From Dermatemys mawii (lineage: Eukaryota; Chordata; Testudines; Dermatemydidae), in assembly GCA_007922305.1 (NCBI GenBank), contig ML677373.1, forward strand, positions 10,342,127-10,406,126: a DNA stretch of 64,000 nucleotides. Direction: 5' to 3'. Under the pieces are notes generated by a model, which had not been told where the DNA came from, ran no database searches, and saw nothing but the letters and a program-made list of their open reading frames with translations. A program made the position numbers and the translations under genes. The stretch's first letter is position 1; each line of letters opens with the position of its first letter. Shown piece after piece: positions 1 through 11,284 of this stretch.

Positions 1-661
1 TAATTCTATTCATTGACTTGTACAGGGAGGATAACCTCTTCTGCACTGGGATAACAAGAATCCTTGCACTTATATGTCACTCCCAAAAAGGCACATTGGT
101 TAAAAACATTTATTTTCAGGGTGACTAGGAAAGCATCTGTTAAATTCTGTTGTGGTCCAAATTCAAGTTTTTAGGTTACTGGGTCATTTCAGGAGGAAAG
201 AAATGTACAGCTTTCCTGTGTAGGGACACGGTGTTTTGGTGAGCAAACTGCAAGGAATAGCAATGAAGAATATAGGTCACCTTTTAAATACAAATTACCA
301 GAAACCTGAAAGATTATGCATTGGAAATAATGTTCCATATGATGATTCCAGAGATCACAAAACTAATCAGTCCTAGCAGAGTATCTGAAATTCCTCCATC
401 CAGTTTTGTCTTGACCTGGAAAACTGTTCAAGCTAATGCTACTTATTTTCTCTTTGAGTTCCCACCTATAAGTTTGTTTTGTTCAAGTTCCAGATAGAGT
501 TGCCATTTTCTTTTCCTGCTACTGAATTCTTTGTTCCTCTGATGTTGGTCATTCCAGATGTTGTTTCTGTCCTGTTGTGGCTTTTCCTGCCTCTGCGTCT
601 CCTTCATTTCCCTCTACGTGGTGTTCGGGAACAATACATATTTATTGTATTTTTGGTATAA
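1..661. other. TNRC6B upstream intron, start of window
   Basis: AT-rich sequence with no exon I can support. It belongs to the intron, at least 11 kb long, that precedes the first exon in the window. No repeat recognised. Confidence 0.5.
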
Positions 662-985
662 AACTATTTCCATACACATTGGCCTTAAACTCTATGATGC
701 TATGAACAGAAGAAACCATTAGATCATCTAGTCTGACTTCTTGTCCATCAGTCCTTAGCTTTGTCCCAGTTATCTTTGTATAGAGCTCAAACACTTGTGT
801 TTGACTAAAGCATATCTTCCAGAATGGCATGCAGCTTTGATCTGAAGGCATTAAGAGATAAAGGATCTACCATTTCTTTTGGTAGGTTACTCATGCTCAC
901 TGTTAAAAATGTGTTAATTATTTCCATTTTGAATTTGTTTGGCTTCAGCTTCCAGTCACTGATTAAAGTGTAAAAGTTGAGATGT
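662..985 (-). mobile_element. CR1-type LINE 3' fragment
   Basis: Read on the + strand it follows the reverse complement of a reptile CR1 3' end: 'GATCATCTAGTCTGACTTC', then the 'CTTTGATCTGAAGGCATTAA' block, then 'CTCACTGTTAAAAATGTG' and a 'TTGGCTTCAGCTTCCAGTCA' block. The copy is diverged and 5'-truncated and carries no open frame. The CR1 assignment rests on remembered consensus. Confidence 0.7.
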
Positions 986-1085
986 CTATTTTAATTAAAT
1001 TGACCTAAACTCTAGAAAAAAATATTTTCAAGGGGCTAAATGGATGACAAATATAATTGACTTACAAAACATTTTAATCATAGTA

Positions 1086-1582
1086 CAGTGAAACCCCGCT
1101 ATAACGCGACAATTGGGGTCCAAAAAATTGGATCAAGGAAAATGCGGGGTCACGTTATAGCTGGGTTATCATTTCAAGATGGTCAGAGGCTGAACGCCAG
1201 GGACAGAGGCAAGAACCCTGGGAGCAGGTCAGGGCTGCGGGATCGGCCCGGGATGATCAGGAGTTGAGTGCCGGAGAGTTTCTTATGATCCCAAGCTGAC
1301 CGTGCAGCCCCGGTGCACCGCAGCAATGACGAGAATCCCCGGCTGCAGGGTCGGCCCAGGATGAGCAGGAGCTGAGTGCCGGGGACCCTGCAGCCAGGGC
1401 CCATGCTTGCTGTGGACAGAGAACTCTGGGGCTCCAAGTTCTGCTGTTCTCTGTCCCTGGCAGGCACGGGCTGCGGCTTGTCTCTGCGCTGCCCAACATG
1501 GGAGAGAAGCTGCGGCCCCGCACCTGCTGGGGACAGAGAATAGTGGCGCCTGCAGCCCTGGAGTTCTCTGTCCAGAGAACCC

Positions 1583-1623
<41 letters not shown>

Positions 1624-1711
1624 CTGAGAAACCACGCGGTAAGGCGATCCTGCTTTTAATGCTGTGGGATTTTTTGGATCTCAACTGTTGCGTTATAGCA
1701 GGGTTTCACTG
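1086..1711. mobile_element. pogo/Tigger-like MITE with 25-bp terminal inverted repeats
   Basis: The left end CAGTGAAACCCCGCTATAAC is matched by the inverted right end (23 of 25 positions over 1086-1110 and 1687-1711). TA precedes the left end and TG follows the right end, which fits a decayed TA target duplication. The 626-bp interior encodes no transposase. It is GC-rich, has two copies of a roughly 38-bp unit (about 1239-1276 and 1348-1386), GGACAGAGAA/CTCTGTCC hairpin units and a run of about 30 T at 1589-1618. Superfamily (Tc1/mariner, pogo branch) is inferred from the TIR and TA flank. Confidence 0.75.
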
Positions 1712-2414
1712 TGTGTGCTAGTCACACTATTCCAATAATTCAGTGCCTTGTACAGGAAAACTTAATCTTTAGTCTTTCAGATTTTGAATATTACCTTTCA
1801 ATAAAAAGTGTTATCATACACTGTTTTCTCTTTGGATGGATAAGCACTATTACAGATTTTTTTGTTTTATAAATTTATCTGCTTATACTATATGACTTCT
1901 AATAATTTTTTTTAAAAAATCCAACCTAGAAGCCATAGAATTGGGTTCAAATGACAATATTGAAAAATGTGCATGAATGTTCATTAAAAAATGCTGAGAT
2001 GATGACATAAAACAAAATCTAAAATATTTATATATTGGTATATGTTGTGAAAGGAAGAGAATTATAGCTTTAAAAAATAATTCTCAAATCATTATTGCAA
2101 CAATGTTATGAATAAACATCTGTGGTATGTGTGTCTGTGTAATACACTCAGAACTGTGTTAAAAAGTTGTAAAGTCAAGCACTCAGAAGTTCGGAATTGG
2201 CATAATTATGGTGGTTGTCTGTGCAGCTATAATTGGGCCGCCTTGTGTGCATACATTATGATGCAGTCTTTAATTATGTGATCATATACACAGGAGGGAG
2301 TTGCACTGGGGATGAATCAGGTTTGTGTAGTAAAGAAGGCTATTGTCTTTCGAATCACTACTTTGTTGCAGAAATTGGAAATTAGGTAGTGAATGAAGTA
2401 GGAGATTGCAGGAA
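1712..2414. other. intron, nothing recognised
   Basis: AT-rich intronic sequence without exon, RNA gene or repeat that I can identify. Confidence 0.4.
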
Positions 2415-2850
2415 GAGAAAAGGTAGTCTCACGGGTAAGACAGTTGAATGCTGCGCTACAGCCCTGTCTGTGCTGCATTATTCTTGTGATCCTAAATAAG
2501 TCACTTAAATCTCATTTTCTTGGTGTCAGACTTGAGGCCCTAGGGTCTGATTTGCTCTAATGCTGAGCATGCTCAACTACAACTGAAGTCAGTGGGAGCT
2601 GAGCTTAAATATACAAGTAATATAAAATGCTAAATACTCTAGGGGGAAAAAACATCCTTGATTCCTGAACTAGGGCACCCAAAATTAGGGGATGTTTTTG
2701 CCCTCTCTGTGGCTGTGCTCCCCTCATGTGAAATGGAGATAATACACCCCCTTCAGTTCAGGGCTTTTGTGAAGATGAATTAATGTTTGTGGAACGCTCA
2801 GATATGACAGTGATAAGTGCCATAGAAAAGCCCATAAGGAAATCAATAAT
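2415..2850 (+). repeat. MIR-type SINE, diverged, possibly interrupted
   Basis: The first part (about 2415-2520) has the degenerate layout of a tRNA-derived MIR ('...CCTAAATAAGTCACTTAAATCT'). The last part (about 2690-2850) has the MIR tail layout ('AAATGGAGATAATAC ... GTGATAAGTGCCATAGAAAA'). The stretch between them (2520-2680) contains an 'AACTGAAGTCAGTGGGAGCT' block common in old amniote repeats, so this may be one MIR split by, or next to, another repeat. Confidence 0.5.
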
Positions 2851-2876
2851 TCTGTCTTAGATTCAGGGTTTGAATA

Positions 2877-3192
2877 GGGTGACCAGACTTCCTGTTTTTA
2901 AAGAGAGAGTCCCATATTTTAAGCCCTCCTTCAGGTGTCCTGACTTGTGTGAGAGAGGTGTACGGGAGTGTGTGTGTGTGTCACCTTTTCCCATGTGAAC
3001 CCTAATGCCTTAAAGATAAGAAGGTAAATAAAAAGAATCCAACTAGGCAGTATTTCTTTTTAAGGGACGTCAGTCAGCTTGATGTTAATTTTGACCATTT
3101 TTATTGCATATTTCTAATTGATTGAACCTGTTTGAATGTGAGTAATTTTACCAGGTGTCCCATATTGAGCATAGGGAAATATGGTTACCCCA
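2877..3192. mobile_element. 316-bp DNA element flanked by a 10-bp direct repeat
   Basis: The ends GGGTGACCAGACTTCC and the inverse of GGAAATATGGTTACCC match at about 12 of 16 positions. The element is flanked by GGTTTGAATA at 2867-2876 and again at 3193-3202, identical at all ten positions. There is no transposase and a short GT run is inside. A 9-11 bp duplication fits Mutator-like elements better than hAT (8 bp), but the family is not recognised. Confidence 0.65.
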
Positions 3193-3202
3193 GGTTTGAA
3201 TA

Positions 3203-6200
3203 ATTTGGAGGTCTTGTGCTACTAGTATGCTCTGTGGCTTGGAACTGACTGTCTTCTACAGGAGATATTGGGTGAGCATCTCAACCTCTATGGAGGCACC
3301 TGTGAGTCTCTCTATCGTTAGCTGACTACCCTGCTCTTATAACATAAAAAATCTCACACAATAAATATATAAAACCACACAGGAAGTAGGTGCCCTTAAG
3401 AAGTTACCTGTCACTTCATGGAAAAATGTAAGAGAGTAATGCTATGAACCTGTATTCTCTCTCTTTGGAATAGTTCTGGTAACACCTTACTTAAAAGTAA
3501 AAATGTTACGTTATTTTCAAATGGAGCCCATTTCATTAGGTTGCACCAGAGTCATTTGCCCATGTTTTCCTTCATGGAAAATCTAGGATAAAGAAGAAAA
3601 ATTCCTTTTTATTCTTTAAATCCTTTTTTGCTCTAACAATTTATTTTATTTTTGCTACATGATTAATTTCCTGTTGAGATACAATGCTTATGATGAAGAT
3701 GAATGGGCATTTTCTATCCTAGCTTCTCCACTAAGTATGTGTCTTTCTAAGCAAATAAAGAAAAATATGGCAATTGAAGCGTCAAAAAGACATTGTTCTG
3801 AATGAAAACAATAACCCAGAAGAGCATTTAACAGAAAAAATGCTCAAAAACAATTTTTTAAAAGATATCCTGATAGAGGAAACCATTAAGGGTCATCTTT
3901 AGGTCTGTAATTTAAGATTAATATCTCAAACTCTACATAGATGGTCTCAACCACAGTTGAACTTGGTGCATTTTCATTATATTGGACCAAGAATCTTCAG
4001 GTCATTGTTTTCTCTTACAATATGGAGGGAGTGGGGCTGGCCAGGTCAGGAGTTACTATAATTTTACAGTAGGACACAGATGTTGAGTCTAGCACTAGAA
4101 TATCATGAGATCAGACCGTAATCTCATATATGGAATGGTAGTGACAATCCTCTTCCTTGAGAATACTGTGCCGTGTCACCCGTTTAGGAAGTAAGGGTTC
4201 TGTTCCTGTATTTCTGAGTTGGTCCTCTACCAAAGCCCATTTATAAGAAGTTTAGGTTTTCGCCCTTCGTGTGCAGTGTTTCTAATTGATTTTTGGAAAA
4301 GCGGGGGACAAGAGAGGAATCCTGTGCTTGGTCCATAGTTCCAGTAAGTGTTGAGGGGATAGCTGATTCATTTAAGAATATTATCATTATATTCACAAAA
4401 TGTCAGAAAAGGCTAGAGATGTACTTTAGTGGATATGATCTGTCAGTCCATTTAACAAGGTGCTTGTAGTTCCTGTTTCAACAACAAAACAAAACAATGT
4501 TTAAGGGCGCACGGTAAAAGAAATCTGTCATTCTGTAAATTATTACACGGATATCACTTCTGCATTTGTAGAGTCAATATTGTGTCGTATATTGAGTGAT
4601 TCTACACAAATAATTTATAGTAATAAACTTTCACTCTACACTTATCAGCTGGGTCTAAAGATAACTCATGGGCTCTTACCTTTTCCAACATTTTTCATAT
4701 AAGCAAATAATGAATAGTGACTGAGTACATCAGAAATTAAACTTGTCTATTTAAGCCGGCCTCCCCACATTGCCTTCTAAAGAGTCTCAACCCTGATCTG
4801 AAGAATACCACCTAAGCAGGGTGAAGTGGAAACCCATTTTTACTGTTTATTCACTTTTGCGCCTCTGAAAATCACAAGAATGCAATTTAGTGTTTTGTGT
4901 GGTTGGTTGTGATGTAGAAACTGATGTGAATCCACAGACTAATTTCACACAGACTTCCAAATGTTTTGTATATGTTGTCATAAACACAGTTCAGAGTAGA
5001 GTATGCATGATTGTGAGGTTTGTTACACTCCTATAATTTAAAATATTTAGAACTAGAGGAAGAAAATTCCACTGAAGAATTTCAAACAATCTAACCGTTG
5101 GAACCACCATGAGCTCTATTTGCTTTGCTGACTAATGCAAAAAATGCTTTAGCAGATCATTAATGAATCCTGACTTAGTGTCACAGGTTAATAAATAGTA
5201 TTGAAGATTCTCTTTAAACTTATATTACAATCAAGTGTGCTGGAGCAAACAGACAACCAAGGGGACAAATCAACGTTAAAGATTCCTTCAGCAGGTAAAT
5301 TTGTTAAATGATTTTTTTGTAGCAAAATTTCAAATGAGTATTTCTTTATTTTTAGTTGATATAAAATTGCTATAAGAAAACATTTAAAGGGCTATGAGTT
5401 GCACTCCCTGTCAGTACTTAGCCCAAGCTGGAGAAGATAATGATCCAACCAGCGGACCAAATTTGATGATGAATCCTCATTACGTGCCACCTCAGGCATG
5501 TTGCACATACTCTAAGAAGTAGTACAGAACTTTGCCATCTTAAGGTCCTTTTAATAGAGTATTTTGTATGCATTTTCTTAGTTTTTAAAGAAACAAAACT
5601 GCAAACATTCCATTGAAAGGAACTATACCGACCCTCCACAAGATCAGCACAGTTTGAACCTAGGACCGTCAGATCCACAGCATACTACTTGCAGTAACTG
5701 GTAGCAGTAGTGGGCTGTTATCCTCTGTGTAGACCAACCACTAGAAGAGGGATGCAATACATGTTTTGCCAGTTGCTTACGTTATTTGCTAGACAGCAGA
5801 ACAGCGTTGAGAATAAGGAATCTTGAGTTCTGTTCATAGATCAGGTATAGTGGTAAAAGACAGCACATCCATCCATGTAGCTTTGGAACATTCTTTCTGA
5901 AAGGCAGTGGACTCAGGAGCCTAAGAAGTAGATCTGCCATTAGAGACTGAATTTTATTCCAAGCTATGGGGTAAGTGAGTTTGTGCATCCTCTCTTACCC
6001 TAACACCAGTAGCAGAAAATCGCGGAAAAGTGATAAGTATTGAGGCTCTTATTATTAAGATACTAATATACAAAAACTTTTTTAAATTCTTCAGAGTGTA
6101 TACACGAGTCTCTAGCATGTAGATGCTGGTGATACCTGGCTTAAATGGAGAATTTGCTGTGGAAAATAATTTCACTGTTAACTATGGAATCTGTTTTTGT

Positions 6201-7823
6201 CATTTTAATTCAGTATATCTGTGATTAAATCCATTATTATAAGCTGTTATATTAGCCAGTAATAATATCAGCAGCTGCTTCATAAGTTAACAGTTTATAG
6301 CCACATATAGCTTAATTATTTTACGGTACTATTAGACAGTCTAGTGACAGATTGACTAGTGGTGGTTTTGTTACCAATCAATTTTATAAGGAGATCTCAC
6401 TGATCTAGAACACAGTCTGCTTTTTAACCTATATGAGGCTTCTTGATTTTTGTTTGCTTGTTTTCAGTTACAGTATCTCTTCTTTGCGATGGATAAAATG
6501 AATCTGAAGAAAAATTTTAAGGGGAAATAAATGCTTTCTAGCACAGCTTAGTTAAAATTTCATTTTCTCTTGATTATGCAGGGCTGGGTTTCCCATTGGC
6601 TGAGACCAAATGTTGATTATGCTTTATCTGCGTGTAAACAAACCCTGCTACTGTGCCCAAGATACTTTTTTAATAGGATCACTGTGTGTATTGATGTTAC
6701 TGGTCTACAGCATTAAAATAGTGGCTGGAAATGTCAATGTTACACATACTTTCTTGCCACAGAGAAAGCCCTTTTATGGACTTTATTCCTGTTTTAAAAA
6801 CAGATCTGTTTTCTCGTAAAATCAGGGAGATATTTTTTCAGGATACTTTATATCTGTGTGTCTCCTTTTGTAAAGAAAAATGTAAAAACAGAAATGTTTT
6901 ATAAGCAGAACTGTAGAAAACCAACAAAATGATTTGAATCGTTTAAGCTGTTACAGAGATATTCTCTTTCCCAAAGCCTTCCAAAAGACAGATTGGAGAG
7001 GTTTTAAAAGCACATCATTTCCATCCAAACCATTCTGGCTCATTTTATAAGCTGCTTCCATTATGAAATCTAAAGTAGTAATGGGAAGCAGCACCCCTAC
7101 CAATAGGAAAGCTTCTTGGACTGGGCAGGCAGGCAGGCAAAGATTTGGCATGGAGGACAGAGTTTCTCTGAACTAAGATTCCACACAGATGTGCCACAGG
7201 TCTGAATCATTTCATCTTATTTTCGAACCACAGAACAAGTGAAAAGAGGAACTTTCCCTCTAAATACTAAGTAAGCAGACACTCGGTCCATCTCTGACAG
7301 TGTTTAGCATCAGTAGATTGATAATGGAATCTTCTCCCATCTTTTTAAGTCCCTAACATAGAACAGTTGGGTACAGTCATAAATGTTGGCACAGAGCTTT
7401 GTAACGGCATTAACAAAATTTTATAGTTAGCTTGGAAAAAAGTAAAAAAATGAATACATTATGAATATTCATAGCTGTTATGTTTAAATTACCAAGATTA
7501 TCTGCAGTTATTCTGAGGGTTAATCTTTAACAGCACCCAAGCTATTGTAGAGTTTTCCACACCGCCTGTCATTTTTATCTCTTCTGCTAATTTCCTGCAT
7601 TTAATCTCGTCTGTTAAAAGAGCTTTGAAAACTATTGTATCAAATAGATTTTGTTTTTGTTATTAGTAATGTTTTACATTATATTATACTTAACGCACTT
7701 AGAGCACTTAAATCAAAATGACTCATACATTACATTGAATCTGTGGTTATTTGTCAATGCTATTGAATTTAGTTAATGTAAAGAGCAAGAAGAGAACTGC
7801 TCCCTTGGATTTTTTACTTAATA
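3203..7823. other. intron, nothing recognised
   Basis: About 4.6 kb of AT-rich intronic DNA upstream of the first visible exon. I see no exon with splice signals, no RNA gene and no repeat with recognisable ends; open frames here are short and have no known protein features. Confidence 0.4.
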
Positions 7824-8250
7824 ACTAGGTCTGTCAATTAATCGCAGTTAACTGATGCGATTAACTCAAAAATTAATCACTGTGTAAAAAATTAATCGCA
7901 GTTATTCTATTATTGAACAGTGCGATTACCAATTGAAATTCATTAAATATTTTTGGATGTTTTTCTACATTTTCAAACATATCAATATCAGTTACAACAC
8001 AGACTGCAAAGTATACAGTGCTAACTTTTTATTATTTTTATTACAAATATTTGCACTTTAAAATGATAAAAAATAGTATTTTTCAATTCACCTTATTCAA
8101 GTACTGTCGTGCAATCTCTTTATCTTGAAAGTGCCACTTACAAATGTAGGGTTTGTTATGTAACTGCACACAACAACAACAACAACAAAAAGGTAAGACC
8201 TTAGAGCCTACAAGTCCACTCTATCCTACTTCTTGTTCGCTAAGGGTACG
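7824..8250. mobile_element. DNA-transposon-like repeat with repeated ATTAATCGCAGTTA motif
   Basis: Starts with 'TAGGTCTGTCAATTAATCGC' and has the motif TTAATCGCAGTTA at about 7839 and 7891, with inverted GCGATTAAC and GCGATTACC copies close by. It continues into an AT-rich body with 'TTTTTGGATGTTTTTCTACA' and 'TGCAATCTCTTTATCTTGAA'. I recognise this as a common sauropsid interspersed repeat; the hAT assignment is only tentative. The right end is not defined. Confidence 0.5.
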
Positions 8251-8800
8251 TGTCAGGATTGCTCCCCCCACTCTGAACTCTAGGATACAGAAGTGGTGAC
8301 CCACATGATACGACCCCCTACACTTATTTTACCAGCTTAGGTTAAAACTTCCCAAAGGCACAAGTTTCTCCTGTGTCTGGAACAATATGCTGCCACCACC
8401 AACCGTTATGCCAAGAACTAGGGGGAGGGTCACTTGGAGCCCCTTCTCTTTCCAAAAATCCCCCTAACCCTATACCTCCCTCCCTGGGAAAGGCTTGAGA
8501 AAAGCCCCTCACAGATCCTGCTAGGTGAGTCTGATCCAAAAGTCTGGATCTACGCAATGGAAAACAAAGCAGTCAAATTCTTAAAAGAGAGATTTTTAAT
8601 TTAAGGAAAAAGAAGAACAAAAACTTTATAGGAATCAGTAGAAAAGCACATTGTAATCACAAAAAGAATCAAAGGAAAACCCACACCACAGAGGAATTTC
8701 TCCCCCCGCCCCCCGAGTTTAAAAGTTACAGAGAAAACGCAGGGATATTTCCCTAAAAACCTGAAAAATTCACAAGTGAAAAAACAGAAATATAAAACTT
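8251..8800. repeat. candidate unclassified interspersed repeat
   Basis: A shift to C-rich sequence ('TGCTCCCCCCACTCTGAACT', then 'TTACCAGCTTAGGTTAAAAC') contrasts with the AT-rich flanks and resembles a repeat I associate with turtle genomes. No inverted ends, target duplication or coding domain could be established, so class and borders are open. Confidence 0.3.
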
Positions 8801-8869
8801 AAACTGCCTTGCCAGGCTAAACTGCTTACTGTTGCTGTTTAGAACTTCCATTGTAACAATACAAGCCTT

Positions 8870-9085
8870 GAAGTGACAAAGAGTCCTTTGGCGCGTTAAA
8901 GACTAACTAAAGTTTTAGAGCATAAGCTTTCATGGGCTAATACCCACTTCGTCGGATGCACTAATACTTTTGTGGGTATTAGCCCACGAAAGCTTATGCT
9001 CTAATACTTTAGTTAGTCTTTAAGGTGCCACAGGACTCTGTCACTTCTGCAATTCCAGACTAACACGGCTACCCATCTGATTCTT
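8870..9085. mobile_element. Penelope-like fragments, head-to-head inverted pair with hammerhead-like core
   Basis: The left arm (8870-8960) is the reverse complement of the right arm (about 8970-9085). The right arm reads GTGGGTATTAGCCCACGAAA, AGCTTATGCTC, then TTAGTCTTTAAGGTGCCACA. The minus-strand copy keeps a CCGACGA box (8949-8955), a GTGGG/CCCAT stem and GAAA (8928-8931), then AGC-UUAU-GCU. This is the layout of a hammerhead ribozyme with one core base changed (CCGACGA for CUGANGA). The plus-strand copy lacks the first box. Hammerhead motifs are known in Penelope-like elements; the family call is an inference. Confidence 0.55.
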
Positions 9086-9226
9086 GAATACTAGCCTTGT
9101 GTATTGGATGGATAGCAGTCTGTTCATAGTGGGTTTTTTAAGCTTATGCTCGAATATCAAACTGCACTGTACTTTCTGAACTTTGTGCTTGCACATGATA
9201 TAGTTATTTTTATGATTACTGTAGAA

Positions 9227-9675
9227 CAATATTTCTCAAGCTCAGGATCCAAAAGGGGGTTGCAAGGCTCTTCGGGGGGAGATTCTCGCAAAATCACAAA
9301 AAATAGGATTACCGTATGCCCAGGTTTCCCCTGACATGACCTCTTTTTTAGTTGTCCTATTTCCATATGGACAGATTTTTGAAATATGAACAAAAAGCTG
9401 TGATTTTTTCCTTGCTCGTTCTTTTTCCTTGCTGCCAGTGTTGAGCAGCCAGAGAGCAGCAGCTGCTGGCTGGGATCCTAGCTCTGAAGGCAGCACTGCA
9501 ACCAGCAGAAGCGCAGAAGTAACAGTGGCATGGTATGGTTAGCTCTGTAGAAATCTGCGCTGATGCTGCGAAAGCTAGGACCGGTACTAAGAGTGTGGGG
9601 GATGAAAAGGTGGAAGTATTCACAGGCTGAAATAATTTCAAATGGGGGCTCAGCAAAAAAGTTTGAGAACCTCTG
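9227..9675. mobile_element. hAT-type non-autonomous element
   Basis: The left end (CAATATTTCTCAAGCT) is a decayed match, 11 of 16, to the inverted right end AGTTTGAGAACCTCTG. Flanks are CTGTAGAA (9219-9226) and CTTTAGAA (9676-9683), a 7-of-8 target duplication. The 449-bp interior has no transposase. Both the end motif and the 8-bp duplication fit hAT (Charlie-like) elements. Confidence 0.7.
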
Positions 9676-9683
9676 CTTTAGAA

Positions 9684-11074
9684 CATGTATTACAGTTTCA
9701 GTTCCGTGTAAGTTAACATTGTCTTTCAGTTCCCCTGTAATATACTGTCCATTATAAAAACCTATTACGTGTGCTTTACCTTGACTTGAAGTCCAGCTCT
9801 AATGAAAAATATTTTACTCATGTCCTTTGGGAAATTTGCCCAAACAATTTAGTTCTCCAAGAGAATCTATAGGTGCTATGTTTGTCTCCATCTTCTTTTG
9901 CTTTCTAGACAAAGTTGGTTTCTTAATTGCTAACACTCAAGTACACTGGAATGAATATATAACAAAAAATGTGCAATGAGTAACTTTTTCACCAGGAAAA
10001 GCTTTCTTTAGCGTAACACACTTTAGGAAACCTAATTTGGAGGTAATTACAACTTTAAATGGAACCTTTCCCTTGTACTATATCTCACTCTTTAGTTTTC
10101 TTTTGGTCTCAAGAGCTATACCATAATTCTTGGTAGATTCGTCTTAAGTGGTAAAATCAGTAGGAGATAGACTTGGCTAAAAGCATTCCACTGAAGCCAA
10201 GATACAGTGACTTACCAGATAATCCCTTAAAAGACATTAAGATACTAATACAAAAACTACTTTGGGAAATAGTACCTTATATCAGTAATCCCTTCAACTG
10301 GTTTTGATGTAGCCATAGGTGGTTGTTGCAGTCCCATCTAGTTCTGGTGTGGAAGGATGTTGATTACAACACAGGCCATCAGGGAAGGAATATGAGGGGA
10401 CTACACTTTCCTGCAACCCCATAATAAGAAACTTTTTTGAATGCTTATGAAATATGTGATCACATTAAAGGTGTCCACCCAGACAAATACAGTATTTTAT
10501 TTTCTAGAGCACAAGAAAGGAAGTGTGACCATCTGCAAATGGTTAAAAGAACTAAAAATAGCTTAAAATTATTTGATTAAAAATTGCACCTCTGAGTTCA
10601 ACTCTAGTGGAAATTCCTCCTGATATTTCCAGTGATCTTTCAGCCTCTTAGTAGCATGGCGTATGACACAAAACCACTTAATTTGCACTTTGAGGCAATT
10701 TAGCACGATCTGAAGAGGCATGGCATGTACGGAGATGATTCATCTGAGAAGGAGAGTGTTTTTTCCACATCAGAATTGAGGTACATTAGTATAGCAGTAT
10801 GGATAAGCTTGAACATCTACCTTTATGCATTTGTTAGAAAATATTTTTTCCATATTTGGCACATGAAGTTCAATTAAAAAAAAGAAATTTGAGAGTAAGT
10901 GAAATTGATTTTTGCATGCTTAATTACCGCTATTGTATCTACCCACTGCTTTATGCTCTCAGAAAAAAAAGGTCATTTTAATGATAGAGAGACCTGGAGA
11001 TTTATTCAGAGAGGTTCACTTTTTTCCCATTTTTTTCCTTTTGGACTGTTTTTGTTTTATCTTTCTGGTTTCAG
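9684..11074. other. intron 5' of the first visible TNRC6B exon
   Basis: AT-rich sequence leading to a T-rich tract (about 11020-11070) that serves as polypyrimidine tract for the exon at 11078. No repeat or other gene recognised. Confidence 0.5.
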
Positions 11075-11077
11075 CAG

Positions 11078-11284
11078 GCTGGGGAGAAATGCCTACTGTC
11101 CACACAAAGACTGAATCTTCTTGGGGAGAGCCCTCATCCCCTTCTGCTGCAGTTGATAATGGAACTTCAGCATGGGGGAAACCCCCCAGCAGTGGTACAG
11201 GGTGGGGAGATAATTCTGCTGAGCCAGCAGGGACCTATGGAAGAGCGAATGCTCCAGCTGCTGCCCCAGCACTGTGCAAGCCAG
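11078..11284 (+). CDS. TNRC6B: TNRC6B coding exon 1 in window: GW-rich segment
   Basis: Encodes [11 protein letters not shown] and further W-containing repeats (SSWGEP, SAWGKPP, GWGDN), the end of the GW-rich region that contributes to Argonaute binding. The acceptor is a tandem ...TCAG-CAG, so splicing after 11074 or 11077 adds or drops one codon; 11078 is chosen because it gives GW directly. The donor is CCAG|GTGAAC, and the last G completes an Ala codon with the next exon. Confidence 0.95.

Noticed and set aside
1183..1684. Overlapping open frames on both strands with a poly-lysine or poly-phenylalanine run
   Set aside because: They lie within the MITE at 1086-1711; the K/F run is the T tract read in frame.
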